From Whalleya microplaca (taxonomy: Eukaryota; Ascomycota; Sordariomycetes; Xylariales; Xylariaceae): DNA of 64,000 nt. Position 1 is the first letter of the stretch, and the number at the start of each line of letters is the position of its first letter. Where the stretch lies: contig MU385733.1 of the NCBI GenBank assembly GCA_022497155.1, positions 62,001-126,000 of the forward strand, read 5' to 3'. A model generated the notes under the pieces. That model did no database searches. It saw nothing but the letters and a program-made list of their open reading frames with translations, and was not told the origin of the DNA. The translations under genes were made by a program, and so were the position numbers. This document shows positions 33,671 to 46,500 of this stretch, piece by piece.

Positions 33671-35855
33671 GACGACTAATGCACATGCAAGCGACCGAGG
33701 CCACAAGACAATTCACTTGCCAGTTCTGTTTCTGTGTCGGTATTTCAACCCACGAGAGGGAACTTTGACATCGAATAAAGGTCACTTGCGAGTAACTAGT
33801 GAACTTGCGGCTTGAGCTACGTATGTCAAGATAACCAAACGAACCAATGCCACTTAAAATACAGGTAATTGAAGGGAGGTGTCAGAAAGAGACTTAGGGG
33901 AGAAGGACACAGGCATCACAACGCAGCTTAGTATGGGCAATAGAGTTTAAGGGGTAGATAGTGTAAGCGCACCGATGGCCTACTTCACGTCAAAACTCTC
34001 ACGTTTGCCACGTGGAATATTCTCACCTACGTAGGTGTCAGAAGCCTTCTATCAAGGATGGACGCTTGAGTCTCATACATGGTCGCATTGACTGGTATAT
34101 AACCCTACGGGTAGGACGCCCGACCAAAGTCATTCGCCTTTAGGTTTCTGTGAGTCACAAATATATGCACAGGGACCTGAAAACTGAGGCTAATATTCAT
34201 ATAAGGGGCAGCATCATCTGTGAGGGATGGCCCATCAACATGCTAGATCTCAGGGGCTGGTTCTTTGCCATAGTAGTGCGATACATTAGTGAAGCAAGCT
34301 GATCTGACTAATTCTGGAAAATGACACAGTTGGCGAATATGCGAAGCAAGGACTATGAGTTGGCTGTTAGATCAACTTGCTGAGAATGAAGCACATGTGA
34401 AAGAGAAAGATTGTCGTAATTGGGTTATGGTGGGCAGCGCACTGGGTCTTCAAGATGATTACCCTGACCTTGTCAGCGGCCGCCACACAACTCTATTATC
34501 CGGGCAGCGTAATTCAAACCCCGCTACATTTGTAGCTTATTATTCGACATCCAAACAACGACTTACCTCTCTCAATTTCATCCTTAAGCTCGTCTGCCGA
34601 ATATAATGTTTCCGGCGGGAAAGCGTAGCTCAATGTGAGGTATATAAGTGCAACAGGAGGTAGAAGAGAGCAAAGTATGATTGATATCCTTGCTAATATT
34701 ATCTTCTAGAAAGAGCCCGGGGTAGTTGATATAGGATCTCTATGGTTAGCATTGAGAACTGGAGTCGCTCAGAGGATATGACATCTAGTGCCGAGCTGTG
34801 CTCGTACGACTCAGTTTCTCCATTTGTTAGAGTTGATATGTAAGTCTGTGCTGAGAAAATCAATTTTGAATCCCATGTATAATCAGTCACCGGGCTGGGT
34901 GGAAGAAATAGACATATCAGTGAGATCATTTGACATATGTTACGTTGTATATTATTTAATCTACAGACTGCCGGATACCGCATGTGCTGTAGTTAGGCAT
35001 ATATGTCTGCATTCATGCATATGTATACTGGAACGTTGAAAGTCGTATCGGCCATATATACATATTAAGCGTAAGACGTAGGCAGTATACATAGTAGGTA
35101 CTCAGTATAGTAGGAGTATAGTATGTAAAGGCGATACTGGCAAGAGGTTTCCGCTGTGGGTGATGCACTAGGTTAGCAATCTTTGGGACTTGGCGATGAG
35201 GATCAAATTGCCCATGTCAATCAAGGCCACGTTCTGTTTTGCTGAGGGCATTTCACGCGCGACGGAAAATGGAGAGCTGTCCTATCATCTGCAGATCTGG
35301 GGACAGGCCCAAACGCTGGCCCCCTGAAAAACGATCTCCTAACCAATCGGAAATTTTCCTCGCGCGTCTCCCAGGGAGAACGGCTTTCGGTGGGAACAAA
35401 ATAAACAATTTGAACCGCGCTACCCTTTTCGAACGGTGCAGTAGCAGCATACTGCAGGCAGGTAGGTAGAAGATGACTAGAAAGCTACCTACTTTGCTTT
35501 GTTGTGCCGCTAAAAGGAGAGTCGCGTCTTACCTATGCTCAATCCGCGAATTTGGGCCTCGTGGATGGGCCACAGGCGGCGACGTGTATGATTACAGGGT
35601 AAAGACACCTGTCAGAGGCCAAATGTTGTTGTTCTGTTCAAACCTAGTGCCCGGCTGGGTTGCTTGATTCGCATCGTGCTATTAGCCCTCCCCCCTTTTT
35701 AATGACCAGCCTCCACAATAATACATAAATGATAACAGTGAGCGTGGTCAACGGGGAACTGCTCGCAAGTTACGTGTTTACGCGCTTTTAGCCACCGAGT
35801 GGAATTCCTTGTATGTATGGATTTGTGTTTATATTTATTTTTATTCGTATTTCAT

Positions 35856-35870
35856 AAAAAAAAAAAAAAA
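35856..35870 (+). repeat. poly(A) tract, 15 bases
   Basis: A run of 15 adenines in AT-rich DNA. It could be a nucleosome-depleting promoter element or simple slippage. Confidence 0.9.
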
Positions 35871-36292
35871 CACGGGTAACTTGAAAAGGAACATTCATTT
35901 ATTAGATAATTCGAAGACTGTTGTTGCTTCGCAGTCACAATTTCATGACGAGAAGATCGTCGTGTGTTCGATTATTGTACGGGTTAACTAGGAGGGAGAA
36001 TGGAGGCGGGCATGGAGCGGCGGAGGGAGGAGGGAGGGCAAGAAGAGCCTTGCCTGCCCTGCCCGAATATCAGATTTATTAATCAGCTTCCCTTGGTCTT
36101 GGTACATACTATGATAGTGATATGCAGTAACCGTACTTGGTATTGTGAGGTTCGGTAGCTACTCGGTTACGTACCTACCTTAGCTACGACTACCAATCTG
36201 GGTTAGTACAGAGGAGGCGCGCGACCTGCAGCAGGCACGCAAAAGCAAAAGCAAAGCAAAGCAGACGAAGCACGGTCCATTCCTTGCCGGGC

Positions 36293-36310
36293 GTTCGTTC
36301 GTTCGTTCGT
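36293..36310 (+). repeat. GTTC tetranucleotide repeat, 4.5 copies
   Basis: GTTC is repeated four times plus GT, about 540 bases upstream of the CDH1 start codon, preceded by several AAAGC words. Confidence 0.9.
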
Positions 36311-36850
36311 CCTCCACCTCTTCCCAACTTCCCGCCGCCCCAGCGACCAGCAACCATCAACCTCGTTCAACCAAATCTCGTCGACGCTTCTTCGCAAATA
36401 TATTCAATTCATTCTTTTGCCGACACGCATATACGCAACAGTAACTATAGCAGTCCCTTTTGAAAACCAGCGACTTTCCAAAAATAAATCTAATATCGAG
36501 GAATTTCGAACGACATCGACAAACTAATTGACCCTGCTGAGCTCGTCATCCGTCCAATTGATAGACGTCCACCACGGAAGAGCATGCGCTAGAAGAGCTG
36601 CCACGCGGAGGGGCCTCTAAGGAGATTCAGGTGGACAAGTACATGGGCTCGCTCGCAAACTGCCGATTATCTATCATCTGATATTTTCAATCCTCGACAT
36701 TTCCCTGCCTCTCATCTTCATCTCAACAACAAACCGGCATCGCGCCCGCCTTAGCCTTGGCCTCAACCACTGTGCACGGTTCTGTACCTACCCTTCTCTA
36801 CCGAGTCGCCTGCTCGCCCCATTCGGAACAAACGCATCATCCACAAGAAC

Positions 36851-38854
36851 ATGACTTTAGACGCCGACTCGCTGTCGGTAATACCGCCCTCAAAACGATC
36901 CGCCCGTGATGCGACAAGCCCCGCCCTCCACACTCCCTCGAGGATAGCTTCGCCCCCTCCACCGTCCGGTCGGGGGAGGTTGCAAGACAGACAGAATATC
37001 GATAACGGTAACGCGAAGAGCGCCCGCCACAGTGGCAGAGGAAGCATGGCCGCCGGCGCCATCGATCCCGAAATCCTGTCGCGCGCGCTTTCGAGGGAAT
37101 TGTCTGCCGATAGACGAGAAAGTACGCCGGGCGCCAGTCCTAGTAGGAAACGGCAACGCGTCAATGGCGACAGGTCAGTAGAGACACATCTATCATCTAT
37201 CATTCATCTCGGCTTGCACTGCCTACACCAGACTAGAGGTCGCGCCGCTGCCTCGTTCTTGGGAGTATGCTGCACTTTTTCAGACTCGTATGCTGACCTT
37301 CATAGATTCATACCGTCTCGGTCAAACCAAGATCTTGCAGCCAGCTTTAATCTTTTGCATGATGAAGGCTCGCCTGCGACACCCTCACGACAGAAGAAGC
37401 GCACGCCGCATGGTGAGCTTCACTTTCAGAAGAGTAAGCCTGAATGAACTGCTTATAACACACGATGCTAATGACTTTCAGCTGAGGAGGCCAACCGGAC
37501 CTTTTCGACACTGTTAAGGGCGGAAATATTTGAGAATACGATACCACAGGCAACACCACCAACATTGTCCCCTGATGGTAACATACCAGGGTCATCACAC
37601 TCTACACATATTCTTAATGGAACAAGATCTCATACGCCACCAAATAACCCTCCCCCCTCTCTACCTTCAAGCTTCACCCCTTCAACACCGCACAAAAATC
37701 TCTTCTCTTACATGTCACCTCGCCATCATTCAAATGCTGCCGGCCACCCAACGCCGTCTAGAACCCCACAGAGCCGTCATGGCCCGAACATGGACACTCG
37801 GTCAGAGATTTATAGTTTGTCACCAGTACGATTTGGAAGTCAACAGATGCTATTGAGTCCAAGGCGGCAACCTCGAGCAGTCAGCAAAGTACCCTATAAA
37901 GTCTTGGACGCGCCCGAGCTGGCAGACGATTTCTACTTGAATCTCGTAGACTGGGGCAGTGCTAACGTCTTGGGCGTTGGTCTCGGATCAAGCGTTTATA
38001 TGTGGAATGCACAGACCAGTCGCGTAAATAAGCTTTGCACGCTGGAGGATGATACCGTGACGAGCGTATCCTGGATTCAGAAAGGCACACACCTTGCTAT
38101 CGGGACTGGAAAGGGATTAGTCCAGATCTGGGACGCGGAGAAAACGAGACGCTTAAGAACGATGACAGGACATACTGCTCGTGTGGGCTCACTGGCTTGG
38201 AATACTCACATCCTGACATCGGGATCTCGAGATCGGCTGATATACCACCGTGACGTCAGAGCTCCGGACCAGTGGATGCGGAAGCTGATGGGTCATAAGC
38301 AGGAGGTCTGTGGTCTCAAATGGAACTGCGAAGATGGCCAGTTAGCTAGTGGAGGTAACGACAACAAGCTAATGGTCTGGGATAAACTTTCAGAGACACC
38401 TCTCTGGAAATTCTCAGATCATACGGCCGCCGTTAAAGCAATTGCTTGGTCCCCGCATCAACGAGGCCTCCTCGCTTCGGGTGGTGGAACTGCCGATAGG
38501 AGAATCATATTCCACGATACCGTACGAGGAAGTGTCATAAACGAGGTCGACACCGGAAGCCAGGTCTGCAATATTTCATGGTCTAAGAATTCGAACGAAA
38601 TTGTTTCAACCCATGGCTACAGTCAAAACCAGATCGTCGTATGGAAATATCCTTCCATGACTCAGGTAGTCAGTCTTACCGGCCACACCTACCGAGTCCT
38701 GTACCTGGCAATGAGTCCCGACGGCAGAACTGTCGTGACAGGGGCCGGAGATGAGACACTTCGATTCTGGACTGTATTCGGACGGAGACCAGGCCAGAGA
38801 GAAGACAGCGATGGCGGCGGAGGACGACTGAGTGACTGGGGCGTGATTCGGTGA
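36851..38854 (+). CDS. CDH1: Cdh1/Fizzy-related WD40 activator of the APC/C
   Basis: Three exons (36851-37173, 37306-37433, 37482-38854) encode 607 residues. The C-box DRFIPSR, which binds the APC/C, is at about residue 107 and is split by intron 1. A serine/proline-rich linker with many possible CDK sites follows, then RAVSKVPYKVLDAPEL and DFYLNLVDWG, which precede the propeller in Cdc20/Cdh1 proteins. The seven-bladed WD40 propeller fills about 275-590, and the protein ends in DWGVIR, the IR tail that docks on the APC/C. The wording YSLSPVRFGSQQMLLSPRR is nearer to Cdh1/Ste9/Fzr than to Cdc20. Cdh1 drives ubiquitination of mitotic cyclins in late mitosis and G1. The start ATG is the first in the frame after a long leader. 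Confidence 0.92.
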
Positions 38855-40116
38855 TGAACGCAACTTCCTCCCACCATCTCGACTCAATCTATGTGTTCTA
38901 ATGACGAACAACTCTTCTCTTTTGGGGTTCTTGCGGCTTGACTTCCTTCACATTACGACCATCTTCGAACGAAATACCCCCTCACAATTAATTGCTTTGC
39001 ATCGATCGGCGTTATTATCATTTTCCAAAGGCATATCATCACTTCTTTGCATGTACGAGCCTGCTGGAACCTTGGCTTTCTGACTGGTAGCTTGGCTTTG
39101 GTGGGAACGATGTGTTGTTTTGTGAGAAACTAGCCAACTCGCATTTAAAATGCCTTGGTAGCGTGGCAGGAAAGGGAAGGGGCCGGTGTCTTTGAATGGA
39201 CGGCGAGGCGTTAGGCGGACATGACTTCGGTGTAGACACGGCATTGGCTTAACTACGTGGTAAAAACGTACGCGACCTCGGCTGTAGCGTTGCGCTGGCC
39301 AGCATTATTATGATAGCGTTCTGGGCAGAATATAATATATTCAAACACTTCGAAGGTACTCGCAATCTTCCTCACCCGTGACCTTTCTGTTATTAGTAGT
39401 CAAATCACTTTGAGCAGTATGACCAAGCATAGATAAAAGACGTAAAGAGTAAGGTTATTTCCTAACGAACGTCTTATTCGTCAATTTTGCTGCATTAATA
39501 CCATACTGTAGCAGGATGTATGTACGTATGTATAGAGCTATTTGTCTTCCTATTCCGTCCGAACCACCATCTAAATCTTGTCTGTTACCAAGCGCTGCCG
39601 TTTGTTTAAAAAGATGTAGTAGTAGCCTGACTCCGCGTGTACCACCACTGCTAAGTTTGAAACACAAGTCAGGAAGGGGGGTATCGAAATATCTGCTTTG
39701 ACTCAAGCCGGAAACCATTCTTCGCTGCTGCTGCCTGAGCATACAATTTCCATTACATAACCCCCTCTCGCTGATCCAAGGAAAACGAAAAGTTTTGCGA
39801 GAGACTTATTCGACGACATCACGAGTCATTAGGTAGTAAGCGAAGGCCAGTCAGTCAGTCAGTCAGTGGCACATACATAATAATAATCTCTTTCCCCGCC
39901 GCCCCGACCGACACCGAAACCGACACCCAATATCTAAGGAAGAAGCCCGGAACACCTGTAATGTAATGATCGTAATGCTAGGCCCCGTCGGAAAGAAACG
40001 TCAATGCTACCCCGGGGATGAGTAGAAAAAAAAAGCAATAGACACCACGTTAGGTCGTTCCAGCTTAAAAAGAAATCCACGTATTTATGATCCAAACGCG
40101 GAGAACAATAGGCTCA
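38855..40116. other. convergent intergenic region
   Basis: Spacer between the 3' ends of CDH1 and GPC1. It holds a CAGT tetranucleotide repeat at 39848-39867 and no supported gene. Confidence 0.5.
39848..39867 (+). repeat. CAGT tetranucleotide repeat, 5 copies
   Basis: Five perfect copies of CAGT in the convergent spacer, about 250 bases past the GPC1 stop on its downstream side. Confidence 0.9.
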
Positions 40117-41925
40117 TCATGAAGTCGTTGTCGTCTCTCCGGGTCTTCTTTCCCGTGTCACATCGCTTATGCCACCATCGAATCCACTAGCCACCGCGAT
40201 TTTCTTGTCGGGGGATTCCTCGCTGAGTAACGGAATATCCTCGACACTGAGCGGGCGTTCGACGGATCGGTCCTCCCCAGCCTCGGCCCCGGCTTTTGCT
40301 TCGCTGACATCAGGATCCGACAAGCGCGAGATCTTGCCCTCGGCCTCGACGGGCGCGACGACGGGCGGCAAGGAGGGGGACTGGAGCATGATGTCGGGGC
40401 TGCTCTGCCACTTGGCGACCTCGGCCTTCATCGACTCGAGCTCCTTCTGGAAGCGCTTGCCGAACACGTCGATGTAATACGTCGAGCCGTTGTAGACGCT
40501 CCACGCGAACACCACCATTAAGAAAAGCGACGACGCCCAGCGGCTGTAGAACCACAGCGGGCAGGGCAGCATCGTCAGGGCGGCGTACGCGTACTGGATG
40601 AACATGAACGCGGGCTCCTGCAGCGCGTCCGGCAGCGCCAGCACCACCTTGCCGATCCATGTCGTCGAGTACGACTTGCGCAGCCAGGTGTACGAGGTCG
40701 GGCGGCCCGCCGCGATCTTCTCGCGCCGCCGCACCGTGATGAAGAAGTAGTAGCTCAGCTGCCAGACCGCGTACGGGATCGTCGACCACACGAGCATCGA
40801 GATCAGGTTGGCGTACGCGGTCGGGGACCCCGGCGGCGAGTTCTTGACCGCCCAGAGCGCGGGGAAGCGCTCGCGCTGCTGCTCCGGCGAGAACAGGTGG
40901 ACGATGCAGTGCAAGGTCGCACACGGCATTATGTGGATGAACAGGGAGGTCACTTTGTCGAAGTCGTGGAAGACGAGCGAGTTACGCCACATGATGATGG
41001 CCACGGCGTTGTTCCCAAAGGCAAGGCAGTAGGAGGCGATGAACAGCCTCTTAGACGAGGGGAAGATCCAAAGACTCAAGAACAGCAACAAGTTGACGAA
41101 GTAGCAGAGGTCGGCCAGAAAGTAATGGTAGCCTCGTCGGTGATAGGTGTAGTAACGGATGGGCATGAAATAGATGAGCTGAGCCGTGTACCAGAGATGA
41201 AAGGAGGTAGGGTAGGCACCGATAAGGTAGCCGCTCATGAAGATATTCATGACGCCGCAGATGAAGGAGACCTTCTCCCGCATGGTCACAACCTTGGCGT
41301 CGTTCCATCGATTGCTGAACTTCTCGACACTCTGCTTCATGCGCTTCCGGTACCGCTCGAGCTGCTCGTCGGCCGAAGGCACCCGCCGTCGCCATTCCTC
41401 GACCATGCGCTCCCGAGCCACCTGACTCCTGTTCTTGAGGGCCGCGCGCGACTTGCGAACTTTCTCAGTCTGGGCCGAGATTCCTTTCTGTAGCTTCTCC
41501 AGCTGCTGAGGTAGGGCAAAGTTGTCGAGCAGATCCAGAACTGTCAGGCGGTCGAGAGGGGGGTAGGAATCCCAGTCCTCATGATAGGAACTACTGCCGG
41601 AGAATGACGGATTCCTGGATAGACGAGGACTTCTGGTACTGTCATCGTCCAGCTTGTCATCCAGCTTGTCGTCCGCCTTGGCAGCATCTGATATGACATT
41701 TTCGAGAGGCGAGGAGCTTAGTGACGGAGTGGCGGTCTCGCCCGGTGTTAATGGAACCTCATCGTCCGTCTGGGTGCCGTCCGATCTAGCGGGCGGTATA
41801 GGTATTTGATGGCTGCTCGAACCAGCCATTTCGGCGAGTGTGCGTATCGGAAACCTTTGTATATCGTTCCGGAAAGACAATCTTTGTAGAGCTTCCGCTC
41901 CTCTGAGGACTAGGATGTCAGCCAT
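40117..41925 (-). CDS. GPC1: glycerophosphocholine acyltransferase 1 (DUF2838 membrane protein)
   Basis: A single uninterrupted frame encodes 602 residues. The N-terminal 210 or so are cytosolic-looking, with a helix rich in charged residues ending RYRKRMKQSVEKFSNRWND. The DUF2838 core begins REKVSFICGVMNIFMSGYLIG and continues with about eight hydrophobic helices, including the conserved PIRYYTYHRRGYHYFLADLC and FGNNAVAIIMWRNSLVFHD, then DKVTSLFIHIMPC. The tail of about 110 residues is polar. Yeast Gpc1 (YGR149W) acylates glycerophosphocholine with acyl-CoA to lysophosphatidylcholine, recycling PC in the ER. An alternative in-frame ATG (MAGSSSHQ, 32 codons in) may be the true start, since the first segment is not obviously conserved. 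Coding GC is high in the middle, which creates long opposing shadow frames. Confidence 0.9.
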   Translation of the reverse strand: MADILVLRGAEALQRLSFRNDIQRFPIRTLAEMAGSSSHQIPIPPARSDGTQTDDEVPLTPGETATPSLSSSPLENVISDAAKADDKLDDKLDDDSTRSPRLSRNPSFSGSSSYHEDWDSYPPLDRLTVLDLLDNFALPQQLEKLQKGISAQTEKVRKSRAALKNRSQVARERMVEEWRRRVPSADEQLERYRKRMKQSVEKFSNRWNDAKVVTMREKVSFICGVMNIFMSGYLIGAYPTSFHLWYTAQLIYFMPIRYYTYHRRGYHYFLADLCYFVNLLLFLSLWIFPSSKRLFIASYCLAFGNNAVAIIMWRNSLVFHDFDKVTSLFIHIMPCATLHCIVHLFSPEQQRERFPALWAVKNSPPGSPTAYANLISMLVWSTIPYAVWQLSYYFFITVRRREKIAAGRPTSYTWLRKSYSTTWIGKVVLALPDALQEPAFMFIQYAYAALTMLPCPLWFYSRWASSLFLMVVFAWSVYNGSTYYIDVFGKRFQKELESMKAEVAKWQSSPDIMLQSPSLPPVVAPVEAEGKISRLSDPDVSEAKAGAEAGEDRSVERPLSVEDIPLLSEESPDKKIAVASGFDGGISDVTRERRPGETTTTS

Positions 41926-43585
41926 CGGAAAACAGGTAGATAGTGTAGAGTTTTGCGACGCAGGCCTGAAGGTTAAGAGGTAGGGGCCGACTCACATTGC
42001 TTAAGTAGTGGAGGGCTTCGGCTTAGCGGACAGTGGCATTCGGATGGATTGAAGGCGCAATTAGTGTGTATAACGGATGCGATGTTCGAGCTAATCCAAT
42101 GAAGCAGGGAGCTGTCGAGGCAGACAGGCGGGATGGCGGGTTTGCAGGTTGGCAAGTTGACAAGATACGGTTTGGAACGGGCGCGTGATCTGCTAGGAAC
42201 TAGACACGGGGGTTAGGTTTGCACAAGTGGCTTCGGCTTGTGACAGGCTTTAACTGTAGGTTGCTAGGGTGCTGACGATCTAGAATATAGGTATGTCGTC
42301 GGGATGGGTGAAAAAGGTAATATGTGGATGGGGAGGAATTTGGAAGTTTGAGTTTGGGATCCTGTAAGTGGCTCGCGGCTAGAGGCGTGTTTCGACGGTG
42401 ACTTGTGGTTGGACGAAAGCAGGCAGCTCTCTCTTTTTACTTACAGCACCACCCAGATCTGCTAGCAACCTAAGCAACAAAGCAACCACGAGAGTACATG
42501 TACTGTACGGAGTATGTATGTATACAGAGTATAGTCTGTATACTTGTGGGAATAGAAGAAGTAGAATTAATTCTGTGAATTTGAATTACATAAAGAATCA
42601 ACGGGCTACCTTATTAATATGCAAGCTATCTCTGCCTGATCCTGTTCAATATTACATGGCCTACATATACGATCAGTACGAATTATATAGATCAATTCCA
42701 TGTGATTATGCGTATGTATCCCGTACCTACATGAGGTATGACGACATGGGCGAAGGCAACAGGCTGCACACCTCGATACACATCCTGTATCTGCACATTT
42801 CATTTCATACTTCAATTTACACAACCATGCCAACGTATCATAGTCGAACAGATGGCAAGGTGACATCCAGTACCTAGTTGTAGCTGCACGACACCGTCGA
42901 GTCGAGTCCACTTCGGTCCTGTCTGAAATTCTGGGACCAGATCAAGCTTGGTTGCTTCGAGGAGACGCACGTACAGATGCAATAGGTACAAAATATGTGC
43001 TACGGTTGGTTAGGTTACCTGGCGGGCCTGGCCGGAGTTTAGGTTGTACATAATCCGTTCATGGATGGGGACGTGGGGCTGCTTATCTAATTGTTACAAA
43101 AGGTGGATACGGATATGCTGCCATCTGTTCAATATATCTGGCAGCTGCCACTCCATATGGAGAGCGCGTACGGATTATGCGTACGTATCGTACCCGCCCA
43201 ATCGCGCTAGCTTACATGTACCGCGTTCTTTTGCCTGCTTGCTTCGACTTGCTCCGACTTGCTCCTGCCCTGTGCGCCTAGACATCTCAGAAGGTCCCCG
43301 CGCCTGCAAGTCGCGTACTCGCAAACGCAAAAAAAGAGAGACGGCGATTATCCTTCATCGTTGGTATCCATGAAGAGAACAACCCGATCTTCAGCCACTT
43401 GTATTCCCATTCCCAATGCCGTCCGATTTCGACATTATAACTAGGCATGATACGCGCTGATCTATACTACCAATCCTATCCAAAAGCGCTTATATAGGTC
43501 TATACTACCGCATTTTCTCGAGTCGCGTCTTCGTCTTCTCACCCCGACCGATAGCTGAGATAGTCCTCTCAGCAACCCAGCCGCA
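41926..43585. other. divergent promoter region (GPC1 / SMC1)
   Basis: About 1.7 kb lie between divergent starts. A 159-codon plus-strand frame at 42398-42877 is Tyr/Thr/Ser-rich, made of TA-rich sequence, and has no domain, so it was not called. Several TA/TACG-rich palindromic words are present. Confidence 0.5.
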
Positions 43586-46500
43586 ATGGGGAAGCTCATC
43601 CGCCTCGAGTTATTCAGTACGTGATATACGAAGACTTTGATGGTTGGCCGATATGCCTAGTTCCCAGCTAACAGGCTCCCAGACTTCAAGTCCTACAAGG
43701 GCCATCATACTCTTCTGTTTAGCGATTCCTACTTCACCTCCATCATCGGCCCAAATGGATCCGGCAAGTCTAATTCGTATGCGCCCAGTATTCCTGCTTG
43801 TTTCTTGTATCTGCTCCATGCATACTGATGTCGTGTCCTTTCCTCTAGTATGGACGCCATCTCTTTCGTCCTTGGTATCAAGTCGTCCCATTTGCGATCC
43901 GCCCATCTGAAGGATCTTGTATACCGCGGCCGAGTCCTCAAAACCTCCAAGATCAATGACGATGGTTCCGCTGCCAACCCTGTTACCAATGGCCACACGA
44001 ATGGCCACGTTAATGGCGACGAGCACGACAAACCAAATCGCAGTGATCCCAAGACTGCCTGGGTCATGGCTGTGTATGAGGATGACGCCGGCGACGAACA
44101 GCGGTGGAAGCGCACAATCACAAACCAGGGCTCTAGCGAATACCGCATAAACGATCGTGTCGTCACCGCTCAACAGTATAACGAAGCCCTCGAGGCCGAG
44201 AACATCCTTATGAAGGCCCGCAATTTCCTCGTTTTCCAGGGCGATGTCGAGGCTATCGCGGCGCAGTCGCCTCAGGACCTCACCCGCTTGATCGAGCAAA
44301 TCTCCGGAAGCCTGGAGTATAAGGCCGAGTACGAGAGACTACAGAGTGAAGCAGACCAGGCTGCCGAGAACTCAAACTTTCAGCTTCAGAGACGGCGTGG
44401 CATCAATTCCGAAATCAAACAGTACCAAGAACAGAAAAAGGAGGCCGACAACTTTCAGAGCAAGACTGACGAACGCGATGCTGCTATCGTCACCCACATA
44501 CTATGGAAGCTCTACCATTACCAGCAAGTGATGGACGATTCCAGCGCTCAGATCCAGGAACATCAAGAGAATCTCAAGGAGTTTCGTCGCAATGTCGAAT
44601 CTTTTGAGAAGAAACTTGAAACCGCTCGCAAGCACCAGGCTGACGCCGCAAAGGAAGTGCAAAAGGTAGAGCGACAGATCAAGCGCCAGGAAAAGGAGAT
44701 TGAAGAGAAGGAGAACAGTCTTGTTCCCATCGAGGAGAAGGTACAGCAGACAAATAGCCAGGCCGAGACTATTCAGAAAAGGATGGACGCCGTAAAGAAG
44801 GAGCGTGACGAACAAAGCAAGCTGATCGCGAAGATCGAGAAGGATCTAGCCATCGTCCACAAAGCTCAGAAGCAGTTCGAGGACCAATGGAGGGAGACCG
44901 TGAAGCAGCAAGGCAGGGAGCTCAGTGACGCTGATCGCAAGGAATACAACTCTTTACGAGCACAGGCAATGGCCAAATCTTCCGAGAACCAAGCCAAGTT
45001 GGAGAATCTCAACCGACAACTGAGGACCGACGAGGTCACCGTCAACAGCTTGAAGGGCAAGGTCGATGGTTACCAAGCTGCCGTAGAAAAGCTTGAGACC
45101 GAGCTGGCAACTATCAAAGAACGAAGAGATGCTACTCGGGCCACTACGCAGCAGGTTTCAACAGAGATCGATGCCAAGAAGAAGGAGTTCAACCAAATTC
45201 AGTCTGAGAGGGTGAGGACCAATCAGAGGCGAACGGAGCTGGACGAGAAGCTACAGGAAGTCTTAAGGAAGTTGGTGGAGGTGGATGACGGCAGGCGTCA
45301 GAATGACAGGGAGGCGCGAATGAAGGAGATGGTCACCTCTCTTAAACGCATATACCCGGGAGTGAAAGGCCGAGTCGGCGATCTTTGCAAGCCAAAACAA
45401 AAGAAATTCGACGAGGCCGTCATCACAGCTCTGGGGCGTGACTTCGACTCTGTAATTGTTGACAGCGGCGAAACTGGTGTGGAGTGTGTGCAGTACCTGA
45501 AGGATCAACGATTTCCGCCGATGACCTTCATCCCCTTGGACAACATCAAGGTGAATGCAGTGAACACTGCTGTCAAGGGAATCCCTGGTGCGCGGCTGAC
45601 AATTGACACCATTGATTTCGACTCGTCTCTTGAACGCGCCATGTCCTACGCTTGCGGGAGCTCGATTGTTTGTGATACCCTAGAAATTGCGAAGCGTATC
45701 TGCTATGAACGCGGTGTTCAAGTAAAGGCTGTGACACTAGAAGGCTTTGTCATTCACAAGGCTGGTTTGATGACCGGTGGACGGGGCCCGGAGAACAAGG
45801 GAGGCAAGCGCCGGTTTGAAGAGCACGACGTCCAAAACTTGCGGAAGATGGCTGACAAGTTTCGGGATGAGATCGAGAAGCTTCCCCGAGCTGATCGACG
45901 CGGCACTGCCGAGGAGACGTTACAGAACGAACTCACAGGCTTGGAGCAACGTTTGCTATTTGCTCGTAATGAGTTGGCTGCTTTCGAGCAGAACTCAGCC
46001 AGTAAGCAGAAGGAGCTGGATCATGTGAAGCGTCAGCTTAAGGAGTGGCAACCCAAATACAAGGACGAAGACAACAAGCTACAGAAGACTCGGTCTTCGG
46101 TCGAGAAATTCAAGGTAGCGATCGCCCAGGTAGAGGATAAGATCTTTGCCGACTTCTGCAAACGGCTTGGTTATTCCGATATTCGAGCGTACGAAGCGCA
46201 GCAAGGCAGCCTAGAGCAAGAGGCAGCTGAAAAGCGTACGCAATTCGATCTTCAAAGGTCTAGGTTGGAGAGCAACAAGAACTGGGAGACATCCAGACAT
46301 AAGGAGACCGAAAGTAGACTTCGTAGCCTTGAGGATCGCTTAAAACGGCTTTCCAAAGACATCAAGTCCTACGAAGCTGAGAAGAAGGCGATCGAAGAGG
46401 CCCTGCAAAACGACCAGGACAGCCTTGCAGCGCTACAAGAACAGGTGGACGAGTACAAAGATGTGCTTGCCCAACGCACAGAGAAAGTCAACGAGGCCAA

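Larger units (their letters stand above)
33671..36850. other. 3.2-kb divergent intergenic region (RGS-LOV / CDH1)
   Basis: This is the longest spacer outside the left arm. No supported gene is visible, although short frames such as 34355-34606 and 34788-35039 exist. It contains a 15-base poly(A) run at 35856-35870, a purine-rich stretch near 35994-36050 and a GTTC repeat. The last 600 or so bases probably form the long leader of CDH1. Confidence 0.5.

Noticed and set aside
34355..35039. Frames in the spacer between RGS-LOV and CDH1
   Set aside because: Isolated frames of about 80 codons with no motif and no plausible introns linking them.
40310..41493. Long frames overlapping GPC1 (40310-40924 minus, 40897-41493 plus)
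   Set aside because: GPC1 in this region has clear DUF2838 motifs; the alternatives are Arg/Ala-rich frames caused by GC-rich codons.
42398..42877. 159-codon plus-strand frame between GPC1 and SMC1
   Set aside because: TA-rich sequence produces Tyr/Ile/Ser-heavy protein with no motif; no splicing partner was found.
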